A stretch of 32,859 nucleotides of DNA from a virus, in IMG/VR virus record IMGVR_UViG_3300042345_000439, positions 1-32,859 of that record, one strand, 5' to 3'. Made by a program: the position numbers and the translations under genes. Numbering within the stretch: position 1 is the first letter of the stretch; every line of letters starts with the position of its first letter. Below, in pieces: positions 26,142 to 32,859 of this stretch. The notes under the pieces are model-generated. The model was not told the origin of the DNA and searched no databases. It saw only the letters and a program-made list of their open reading frames with translations.

Positions 26142-26149
26142 TATTTAGT
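26142..26149 (-). promoter_or_regulatory. possible late promoter box before the prohead core gene
   Basis: ACTAAATA lies directly downstream of a terminator hairpin and 36 bases before the ATG. The position makes a promoter expected here, although the match to TATAAATA is 6 of 8. Confidence 0.5.
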
Positions 26150-26159
26150 GCGTAGTTAT

Positions 26160-26187
26160 AAAAAGCACTCAATAAGTGCTATTTTTT
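26160..26187 (-). terminator. rho-independent terminator after the 76-residue gene
   Basis: A 6-base perfect stem AGCACT/AGTGCT with a 5-base loop is flanked by A/T runs on both sides. On the minus strand the stem is followed by TTTTTAT. It separates the portal/76-residue unit from the prohead core gene. Confidence 0.72.
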
Positions 26188-26223
26188 TACGTTTTTGTGG
26201 AAATAAGGCTAAGAATAGCCAGA

Positions 26224-26454
26224 TTAGGCAGCAGCCTGTTCTTGAGGCTGATTGGCCGCGCCATACTGCTCACGCACTTTCTTTAGATGTTCTCTCTTTT
26301 CATAGTTACGAACATCCAACATCTTGCGCAATTTACGCAATTGTTTCAACGTTAATTTAGTTTTGCGTGAAGTTCTCCATACAGGTTTGCTGTTATCTTG
26401 ATTGACATCTTGATAACCTGCTATTGGAGCATCAAACATTTCAAATAGTTTCAT
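26224..26454 (-). CDS. small basic protein between portal and prohead core genes
   Basis: The 76-residue protein is strongly basic in the middle (RTSRKTKLTLKQLRKLRKML, then EKREHLKKVREQYG), has an acidic/aromatic start MKLFEMFDAP and a Gln/Ala tail. It is helix-forming and has no recognisable enzyme motif. It occupies the interval where T4 has the small prohead core genes 67 and 68, so a head core or packaging role is plausible but unproven. No Shine-Dalgarno site is seen. GATAAATA lies directly between the portal stop and this ATG with five bases to spare, suggesting a leaderless late transcript. A terminator follows its stop. Confidence 0.75.
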   Translation of the reverse strand: MKLFEMFDAPIAGYQDVNQDNSKPVWRTSRKTKLTLKQLRKLRKMLDVRNYEKREHLKKVREQYGAANQPQEQAAA

Positions 26455-26459
26455 ACTAT

Positions 26460-26467
26460 TATTTATC
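26460..26467 (-). promoter_or_regulatory. late promoter-like box before the 76-residue gene
   Basis: GATAAATA fills the gap between the portal stop and the next ATG. The same octamer precedes three fibre genes. Five bases separate it from the ATG, so T4-type spacing puts the transcript start on the A of the ATG. Confidence 0.55.
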
Positions 26468-28267
26468 TTATACTGGTGGACTTGCGGGAGTAGCGGGTGC
26501 CGCGGCGCCGCCTGTTTCAGGTCCTGTTCCCGCAGGAGTTGCGCTTACTGGGCCTGCAACATCCATACCTTCTTCACCTTCAGGAGGTGCCTCCATCTCG
26601 TCTCCAGTCTGTTCGTCTGTTTCGATGTCAGCATTACTTACACCCACGCTACGTAGATCGTTGCCTTTAGGTTCCTCTAACGGTTCTTTGCCGTTCTCTT
26701 CACGCCACATCTTCTCATTTTGTGTTATCTCTTCTTCAGATAAACCTAAGAAACGTTCCATAGCAAAACGTTTACTCATGTATGGAAACGCTTCCATTGT
26801 TTGGAATACACTAACTCTGGCTGTATCTAATTCGCTTTGGCGATATGCAGCAAAGTTCTGTGGTGGATTGAATGTTAATTTAAAGAGACCACTATCAATA
26901 TTGAAGCCTCTCCAACGTAAGAACAATTTGAACTCTTCGTCTAGTGTGATAGACATATAGTTCTGTAGTCTTTCGCAATATTGATTAAAACGATATTCTT
27001 GAATCAATGCTGTGCCAACACGACCATCACTTAATGGTCTATCGCTGTCATCTGGACCTGTTGGTAAATATGAACTTGGTACACGCAATCCACGTGCTAA
27101 TCTGTTATTGAAATAACGCAAGTCATCGATCTCGCCTAGATTCTGACCACCTGGCATGACTTCTACACTTGATCCACGACCATCTGCTGTGACGGGAAAG
27201 AAATAGTCTTCGTTCATCGACAGTGGATTATACGTAGCATCTACGATAGATTGCCCACCATACACGCTTGGTATTCTACGTTGATGAATCTCATTCTTGA
27301 TACGCTCAACGAATGCCATAGCCATGTGACTTGGCATGTTACCTACATCAATCTTGAACAATCTACGTTCTGGTGCACGTTGAACACGATAGATTAGCAC
27401 AGCATCTTCAAGCAATTCTTTTTGCTTATAGACTTTGAAGATGTTTTCTAATATACTCTGACCAAACGGCCAAAATCTATCTAAACCTTCAGTCAGACTT
27501 AAATGTACTATATGTTTCGCATCAATAGCGGCTTCACTCTGACCTAATGTAAAACGGCTACCAGATGTATTGTATGGCATTGCTGGAACTGTGTATGGCG
27601 TGTTAGTTCCGCCTCCACTACCGCCTAATCCAGTTGCGGGGTTAGCGGCAAAATCAGTGTTCGTTTTTTGAGCCACCGATAGATTCTGTAAATTAATATT
27701 AAGGTCTTTAATAACATATTGTTCCGGTAATTTACCTTCACTCTCATTGACAATGACTTTGATCACTTTGACCATATCGACCCAATATAGTTTAAAGTTT
27801 TCCGGGTCGCGAACGAATACTTGATCACCGTATTTGACAACGTTACGGAATATCTTAAAGATTCTTTGATCAAATTCGTTTAATTTACACCATTGCTGTA
27901 ACTGTTGCTTCAATATATTAACTTCATGAGGTGTGGGATCTTCAGTGAAATCAATATTGAATGGTGTGCCATTGTGTTCGTTCTTCTGTGTACTGAATTC
28001 TGAAATGATGTCTAAACATGCGTTGATTTCTGCGTCAACGTCCATCATCTCATACTGATTATAACGTTCTATTCTATTTGGATGCCCTGTATAAACTTCA
28101 GGGAGCCTACTCATATAGTTGCGGTATCCCCAATCGGCATTATTATAGCCGTCGCTAACACCCCCATTATTATTTGGGCTATTGTTCCATGTGCCCGAAT
28201 TGCTGTTAGCGCCGCTAATAGGGCTAGTGAAACCGGATTTGTTTAAGAATCGTTTAACGTATGGCAT
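26468..28267 (-). CDS. 20: portal vertex protein, gp20-like
   Basis: The 599-residue protein carries T4 portal signatures: MMDVDAEINACLDIISEF at about residue 74, IFRNVVKYGDQVFVRDPE, LSLTEGLDRFWPFGQSILE, LLEDAVLIYRVQRAPERRLF, FVERIKNEIHQRR, and YFNNRLARGLRVPSSYLP. It forms the dodecameric DNA channel and the initiator of prohead assembly. It is longer than T4 gp20 (524 residues). The last 70 residues are an acidic then Pro/Ala/Gly-rich tail (EMEAPPEGEEG, TPAGTGPETGG), and a Gly/Asn-rich stretch lies near residues 10-35. ATG at 28267 follows the tape-measure stop by 16 bases. No clear Shine-Dalgarno sequence is present; ACTAAATA lies just upstream. Confidence 0.95.
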   Translation of the reverse strand: MPYVKRFLNKSGFTSPISGANSNSGTWNNSPNNNGGVSDGYNNADWGYRNYMSRLPEVYTGHPNRIERYNQYEMMDVDAEINACLDIISEFSTQKNEHNGTPFNIDFTEDPTPHEVNILKQQLQQWCKLNEFDQRIFKIFRNVVKYGDQVFVRDPENFKLYWVDMVKVIKVIVNESEGKLPEQYVIKDLNINLQNLSVAQKTNTDFAANPATGLGGSGGGTNTPYTVPAMPYNTSGSRFTLGQSEAAIDAKHIVHLSLTEGLDRFWPFGQSILENIFKVYKQKELLEDAVLIYRVQRAPERRLFKIDVGNMPSHMAMAFVERIKNEIHQRRIPSVYGGQSIVDATYNPLSMNEDYFFPVTADGRGSSVEVMPGGQNLGEIDDLRYFNNRLARGLRVPSSYLPTGPDDSDRPLSDGRVGTALIQEYRFNQYCERLQNYMSITLDEEFKLFLRWRGFNIDSGLFKLTFNPPQNFAAYRQSELDTARVSVFQTMEAFPYMSKRFAMERFLGLSEEEITQNEKMWREENGKEPLEEPKGNDLRSVGVSNADIETDEQTGDEMEAPPEGEEGMDVAGPVSATPAGTGPETGGAAAPATPASPPV

Positions 28268-28274
28268 TGTCTAG

Positions 28275-28282
28275 TATTTAGT
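28275..28282 (-). promoter_or_regulatory. possible late promoter box before the portal gene
   Basis: ACTAAATA differs from TATAAATA at two positions. It lies between the tape-measure stop and the portal ATG. The predicted start would be only about two bases before the ATG, and no Shine-Dalgarno sequence is present. Confidence 0.4.
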
Positions 28283-28283
28283 G

Positions 28284-31200
28284 TTAGGCTTGACTATACT
28301 TCAATAACTTGTCTTGTGTACTATTACTTGTTTCAAGCCTATTGATTACTGAATCTAATTTATTAGACATCATTTCCATCATTGATTGATTGATAGCGAC
28401 TAACTCCTTGAACGCTTCTGGATCTTTACTACCCATTGCGGCTGCTTTGTCTTGCATTTGTGCCTGTATTTCTGTATTAGTTTTCTTACCTAATTCTGCT
28501 AAGAAACTGTTAGGATCTAGTGGCACGATCATTTCATTACCGTGCAATGTTGCTGGATATCCAGTTTCTGGACCCATTGCTAATCCACCTGCATCCGCGC
28601 TAACTTTTGTAGGTATTTTACCTGATCGCAATGCTTCTGCAAGAGTCTTTCCTTCAGTAGCCTGTTTATGACTTGATGTTTCGCCGTGACCAAATACCAT
28701 AGACGCGCCAAATTTAGACATCAAACTTTTACCTAAATCAAATCCTGATTTTAATTGTGCGGTGCTTACATCAGAATCGTCTTTTGCTACTAAAGAAATA
28801 CTTACAGAGTTGCTATTAGTAAGTCCAGGTTGCTTGTCTGTTTTTCCTGCGTGCCATGCTTTTTGATCTCCAGGGACAAATTCTGTGATAGAGCCGTCTT
28901 GATCAACCATGTAATGGTAACCTAGACCTCTAGCCTTAAGTGTCGATATAGCACTTTGCAATCCTCTACCACCTGTATGGTGAACTATGATACCATCTGT
29001 CTTTTTTCTAGGTCCTTTTGCTGCGTCTCCTGCATCAGCCGCTCCCATTTTTAATGGGCCTGCAGGACCGCCACCTCCACCACCTACTTTTCCTTCAGCG
29101 TCATCAGATGGTACTTTCTCAGAATCTTTTGATCCGCCACCTAATAATTTAGAAGCCCATCCAGAAGCCCAATCCATCACTCCACCACCGGATGGCGTTG
29201 AAGGAACACTTACTCCGCCACCGCCACCGCCAACAGCCGCGGCTGGTTTACTACCGCTTCCTCCCCCGCCACCACCTGTTCCGCCTCCGGTAGTAGCACC
29301 TGGCTTAACCGGTTTAGCCTGCGGTGCTGCTGTTCCTCCGCCTGCCGTACCACTCATTGCTGAACTATAGGCAGCAAATGCTTGTCCTAATTTTAACGCT
29401 CTATCTGGATCAACATCAAGTTTAGTAAACTTGACGAATTTACCCATGACATCATCACCACCAAACATTTTGACGATGCCACCAACGATGTTATCTGCGG
29501 CATTCGCGAGTTCTCCGCCGCCTTTAAATTCTGCTAATGCTTGACTAAAATATACGAATGCTTGTGCGTTAGTTTTGACACGTTTAGCACCATCTGACCC
29601 TAGATCGATCTTAGCAAATTTTTCCATCTTATTATAAGGTGCGTCAATTTGGAAGAATGATGCTACTCCCTCACTTAACGTACCCCACATGCCTTGATCA
29701 GTACCTTTATATTTCGACATCGCATCGCCAAACGATGCCATTGCTTCTGCGTTATTTTTTACATTTGCAGAATTGATCTTGAGTTCACCAAACTCTTGTA
29801 GTTTCTTGAACGGGCCTTCTATTCCTAATCTACTTGAGATTTTATCTGTGAATCCACCTATCAAGTTGCCCATGCCGCCCACTGCTGATGCTCCACCGCC
29901 TACAGCAAATGCTTTATTGAATGCCATGAATGCTTCAGCATTCTTCTTGACTCTATCGCCGTCTATCTTGAGTTTATCGAACTCTTCAAGTTTCTTCATA
30001 GGACCATCTACGCCTAAGAAATTACCTAACTTATCACTTAGACCTCCTATGATTCCACCGATGCCTGCGGCCGCACCACCTGCACCGAATACAGCAAGAC
30101 CACCACCTATAGCAGCGATACCTTTGCCTGAATCAACTAACTTACTGCCGTCTAACTTCTCAAATGGTTGCAAGCCTTCTGCTAATGAAGGTAGTGCTTT
30201 GCCCATGATCCATGTAGCACCTGCAAGACCTGCGCCTACTGCGGCTATCGCTACACCGAATCCTGCCGCACCTGCAAGAACCATTGGGTTCGCAAATGCT
30301 TTAAGACCTTTTGCCGCGCCTTCTAATATGTTACCACCACCTGCACCTAATGCTCCGGCTGCTTTACCTGCATTTCCGGCGGCGCCGGCTGATGCCGGAG
30401 ACACATTAGGTATGCCAGATGCACCGCCGGGCACTACACCACCTGTGCCAGGCAACCCTCCACCTGCACCACCACCGAACGGCATTATTCCTTTGATCTT
30501 GTCCATGACGCCACCAGCGGACGCTTTCTTGGCGGCTAGGACTAGCATACCTAATGCTCCTGCGGCTGCAAGAGCCGCAGTTGCCATTATTGGGAGTTTC
30601 ATCGCTACGTCTTCTACTGCACCTGATGCTTTTATAGTTGCTTCTTGAATTTTAGCCTGAGCGTCTGCTGGTGCATCTTGACCTGGTTGTTGTGCTTTTT
30701 TACGTCCAGCTCGAATATCTATTAAATCTTGCTCTAAATTTTGATTCATTCTTTGAGAACGTTTCTTGTTGTCTTCTACGTTATTAAAGTCAAAATCTTT
30801 TCTTGCTTGTTCCGAAACAAGCAATGCTCTTTCGCTTGATCTTAATCTGTTCTTTTGCTCTGCATAGTAATCTTGTTCTACTTTTGCTGTTGCAAGTTGA
30901 GCATCTTTTCCTTCTTTCAATGAGTTAGCAAACTCAGCCATTGGACCTTGCATATTGTTACGTGCAAGTTTTCTTGATTCTTCACCAGATATAGTTCCAG
31001 TGATAAGCATTTCTTTAGCACCTTTTCTTAGTGCTTCGGGTGCATCGGCTAATGCATCTAATGCTTTTTCGCGTTGCTCCATTTCTCTTCTAACGGCTGC
31101 GGCTTCATCTAGACGACCTGCTTTAGTTAGATCATCAATCTTAATTTGATCCGCCATCAGTTTTACTTGGCGTTGAGCATCTAGTGCATTTTCTTTTTGT

Positions 31201-32108
31201 TTTTCTTTAAGTGAAGCAACATCTTTACCAGTCAATGACGCAAGATCCATCAAACTAGTTTGATAATCTATGCTTGCTCTTCTTAATTTTTCTCTATCTT
31301 GTAATTCACCTTTAATTGAACGTCCCGATGCCGCTTGTAATGCAAGATAATCTGCGGTACCCTGCATCATCTCTTCTTGGGATATGCCAAGACGCATCAT
31401 CTCTGCACGTTCTTCTGATGTAGCCTTGACTAACTGTGCGAATTCTTTTTGTGCGGCGCCGGCATTATTACCAAGAATCATTATATCAGAGCCCAAACCC
31501 TTCATAGGTTTGATCATGCGACCTAATGTCTCGGCATTTAGGTCCGCATCACGGGCCATCTTTCTCAATGATTCAGTAGTATGGGCTCCTGCGGCGCCCA
31601 TCTTGTTTAATTCATTTTTGCCGTCTAAGTAACTCTGTGTTATTTTTAGTTGTGCTTCAAGTAATACCGTAAGACCTTTAGTCAAACCACCTATGAGTAG
31701 CGCCCAACCACCTAATGCCTTACCTACACTTAGTGCGGCATCACCGACAGAACTGATGGCTCCGCCGAATTTAGTTATATTAATAGACTGATCTAGTAAT
31801 GCGCCGCCGAATGATCCTAACGCTTGTTTTGCTTTGTCAGACGCATCTTTGAGATGCATCTCGCTTTCACGTAGTTTTTTCTGTGCTTCAAGTCTGGCTA
31901 ATTCGGCTTCAGTCAATCCCCTCGCACTTCTAGTCAGTCCGTCAATCGCTTGACCTGCCGTTTGACCTGCGGCACCTTGCGCTTTAACGCTGCCTGTAGT
32001 CTTTATACTGACTTGTCCAAAATCAGCCAAATTGGTCGATAGGGAGTTTAGCGTCCTATTTAAACGGTCTATGGAATCATTCAGTTCGTCTATGTTGATA
32101 TCAGCCAT
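28284..32108 (-). CDS. tape measure-like protein with embedded amidase domain
   Basis: This 1274-residue protein has coiled-coil regions at about 60-100 and 270-460 and hydrophobic segments near 133-155, 505-527 and 608-635. Five repeats of about 60 residues lie at 646-905, each built around EFxKLKIDxDRVKKNAEAF. A Gly-rich linker spans about 921-1020. Residues about 1036-1160 look like an Amidase_2-type peptidoglycan amidase: IIVHHTGG (His1043/1044), YHYMVDQDGSI, AWHAG, FGHGETSSHK (His1141/1147) and ATEG. After it comes GPETGYPATLHGNEMIVPL, a C-terminal motif typical of tape measure proteins. It probably sets tail length and helps the tail pass the cell wall. It has its own TATAAATA promoter and lies just before the portal. 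Confidence 0.85.
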   Translation of the reverse strand: MADINIDELNDSIDRLNRTLNSLSTNLADFGQVSIKTTGSVKAQGAAGQTAGQAIDGLTRSARGLTEAELARLEAQKKLRESEMHLKDASDKAKQALGSFGGALLDQSINITKFGGAISSVGDAALSVGKALGGWALLIGGLTKGLTVLLEAQLKITQSYLDGKNELNKMGAAGAHTTESLRKMARDADLNAETLGRMIKPMKGLGSDIMILGNNAGAAQKEFAQLVKATSEERAEMMRLGISQEEMMQGTADYLALQAASGRSIKGELQDREKLRRASIDYQTSLMDLASLTGKDVASLKEKQKENALDAQRQVKLMADQIKIDDLTKAGRLDEAAAVRREMEQREKALDALADAPEALRKGAKEMLITGTISGEESRKLARNNMQGPMAEFANSLKEGKDAQLATAKVEQDYYAEQKNRLRSSERALLVSEQARKDFDFNNVEDNKKRSQRMNQNLEQDLIDIRAGRKKAQQPGQDAPADAQAKIQEATIKASGAVEDVAMKLPIMATAALAAAGALGMLVLAAKKASAGGVMDKIKGIMPFGGGAGGGLPGTGGVVPGGASGIPNVSPASAGAAGNAGKAAGALGAGGGNILEGAAKGLKAFANPMVLAGAAGFGVAIAAVGAGLAGATWIMGKALPSLAEGLQPFEKLDGSKLVDSGKGIAAIGGGLAVFGAGGAAAGIGGIIGGLSDKLGNFLGVDGPMKKLEEFDKLKIDGDRVKKNAEAFMAFNKAFAVGGGASAVGGMGNLIGGFTDKISSRLGIEGPFKKLQEFGELKINSANVKNNAEAMASFGDAMSKYKGTDQGMWGTLSEGVASFFQIDAPYNKMEKFAKIDLGSDGAKRVKTNAQAFVYFSQALAEFKGGGELANAADNIVGGIVKMFGGDDVMGKFVKFTKLDVDPDRALKLGQAFAAYSSAMSGTAGGGTAAPQAKPVKPGATTGGGTGGGGGGSGSKPAAAVGGGGGGVSVPSTPSGGGVMDWASGWASKLLGGGSKDSEKVPSDDAEGKVGGGGGGPAGPLKMGAADAGDAAKGPRKKTDGIIVHHTGGRGLQSAISTLKARGLGYHYMVDQDGSITEFVPGDQKAWHAGKTDKQPGLTNSNSVSISLVAKDDSDVSTAQLKSGFDLGKSLMSKFGASMVFGHGETSSHKQATEGKTLAEALRSGKIPTKVSADAGGLAMGPETGYPATLHGNEMIVPLDPNSFLAELGKKTNTEIQAQMQDKAAAMGSKDPEAFKELVAINQSMMEMMSNKLDSVINRLETSNSTQDKLLKYSQA

Positions 32109-32142
32109 ATTGCTCTACTTTTTTCTGGGTGTTTTTTATACC

Positions 32143-32150
32143 TATAAATA
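32143..32150 (+). promoter_or_regulatory. late promoter-like box before the gp26-like gene
   Basis: A perfect match to the T4 late promoter core TATAAATA. By T4 spacing, transcription would begin near 32156, giving a leader of about 46 bases with GAGGA before the ATG. It faces the minus-strand box at 32158-32165. Confidence 0.75.
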
Positions 32151-32157
32151 ACAATAC

Positions 32158-32165
32158 TATTTATA
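32158..32165 (-). promoter_or_regulatory. late promoter-like box before the tape-measure gene
   Basis: Read on the minus strand this is a perfect TATAAATA. The predicted start is near 32152, giving a 44-base leader. Together with the plus-strand box it makes an 8-base inverted repeat with a 7-base spacer. Confidence 0.75.
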
Positions 32166-32201
32166 ATTGGAAACATATCCAATATTTAACGAGGACAAAA
32201 C

Positions 32202-32859
32202 ATGGAAAACAACCCACTAAAGCAGTATTTTCGTAGACCAGCAGTACATTTCAGACTTCCCAGCGAGGGTAAAGGATACATGCTTGGTGTCATAGACATC
32301 CCTGAATCAGGGGAAGTTCCTGTCTATCCCATGACTGCGCTTGACGAAATTACTATCAGAACACCCGACGCATTGTTTAATGGTAGCGCGGTTGTAGAAT
32401 TGATCAAGAGTTGCATACCTGCAATCAAAAATCCATGGCGATTAAACGCAAATGACTTAGATGCGGTATTGATCGCTATCAGAGCGGCAAGTGGTCAAGA
32501 TCAGTTAGAGGTTTTAACAACATGTCCAAAATGCGAGACAGCATCAACTTATGGATTGAAACTAAATGCTATATTGGCTCAGTTGAAGCAAGGAGATTAT
32601 GATACTCCTTTATTAGTGAATGACTTGAGTATCAAATTCAGACCATTGACATATAAAGAGATGAATGAAGCATCCGTTGAACAATTCAAGATACAACGTC
32701 TTTATGGAAACATTGACGACATCAAGGATGAAGAAGAAAAGAATAAAAAGACACAGGACGCAATACGTGCTATCACAGAAATAACGATGAAAATCATTGC
32801 AAACACTGTTGAATATATCGAAACTCCTAATGCAAGAGTTGAAGAAAAACAATATGTCG
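32202..32859 (+). CDS. 26: baseplate hub protein, gp26-like, partial (3' end outside window)
   Basis: The frame opens at ATG 32202 (MENNPLKQYFRRPAVHFRLP) and runs 219 codons to the window edge without a stop. The start and the middle (IPESGEVPVYPMTALDEI, TPDALFNG, CIPAIKNPWRLNANDLDAV, TTCPKCE, FRPLTYKEMNEAS) match the T4 gp26-type baseplate family; T4 gp26 is about 208 residues, so little should be missing. The CxxC at 108/111 could bind zinc. GAGGA lies 7 bases before the ATG, and a perfect TATAAATA lies 52 bases upstream of it. It is divergent from the tape-measure gene. In T4, gene 26 belongs to the baseplate hub cluster with 51, 27, 28 and 29. Confidence 0.88.
   Translation, partial: MENNPLKQYFRRPAVHFRLPSEGKGYMLGVIDIPESGEVPVYPMTALDEITIRTPDALFNGSAVVELIKSCIPAIKNPWRLNANDLDAVLIAIRAASGQDQLEVLTTCPKCETASTYGLKLNAILAQLKQGDYDTPLLVNDLSIKFRPLTYKEMNEASVEQFKIQRLYGNIDDIKDEEEKNKKTQDAIRAITEITMKIIANTVEYIETPNARVEEKQYV

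Noticed and set aside
26424-26960. A 178-residue plus-strand open frame opposite the end of the portal gene
   Set aside because: It overlaps well-supported portal, 76-residue and promoter sequences and shows no recognisable features.
29773-30648. A 291-residue plus-strand open frame opposite the tape-measure gene
   Set aside because: Its Pro/Ala-rich sequence is the reverse complement of Gly/Ala-rich coding repeats, and the minus-strand protein has clear domains.
32613-32852. A 79-residue minus-strand open frame opposite the gp26-like gene
   Set aside because: Phe/Cys-rich sequence with no ribosome site, antisense to a recognisable gene.

Overview
The window is part of a T4-like contractile-tailed phage genome (Caudoviricetes, myovirus), most probably an environmental T4 relative rather than a close relative of T4 itself. 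The evidence is a syntenic head block on the minus strand: portal (gp20-like), small basic protein, acidic prohead core protein (gp67-like), prohead protease (gp21), scaffold (gp22) and major capsid protein (gp23). A gp26-like baseplate gene on the plus strand and repeated late-promoter-like octamers (TATAAATA, GATAAATA and variants) support this. The host cannot be told from the sequence.

Layout from right to left, which is the direction of transcription of almost everything. At 32202-32859 (+) lies the start of a gp26-like baseplate gene. Facing it is a 1274-residue tape-measure-like protein with an embedded amidase domain (28284-32108, -). The head block follows at 22303-28267 (-), closed by a UUCG-loop terminator. 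A lone plus-strand gene at 21885-22253 encodes a zinc-finger/HNH-like protein that has lost the HNH histidines. Then come four fibre-like genes (8335-21790, -) of 992, 1267, 217 and 1973 residues, built from short beta-rich repeats. The left quarter (1-8322, -) is a tandem array of ten LamG/concanavalin-A-like lectin genes, interrupted by two small non-lectin genes; the last lectin gene runs off the left edge.

How the parts fit: the right half encodes head assembly and tail length control. The left half looks like a large host-recognition module, with repeat-rich fibres followed by a chain of lectin domains that share their two ends but differ in the middle. The lectin genes are joined by stop/start overlaps, and the codons for the conserved C-terminal Gly-Arg-Tyr-Gly-Ile supply the Shine-Dalgarno sequence of the next gene, so the array behaves like a string of interchangeable cassettes. 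Late-promoter-like octamers lie before most transcription units. Two of them face each other between the baseplate and tape-measure genes, and two or three are so close to the ATG that the transcripts may be leaderless.

No tRNA, CRISPR array, insertion sequence, reverse transcriptase or integrase was seen. No stretch over 300 bases lacks a gene.
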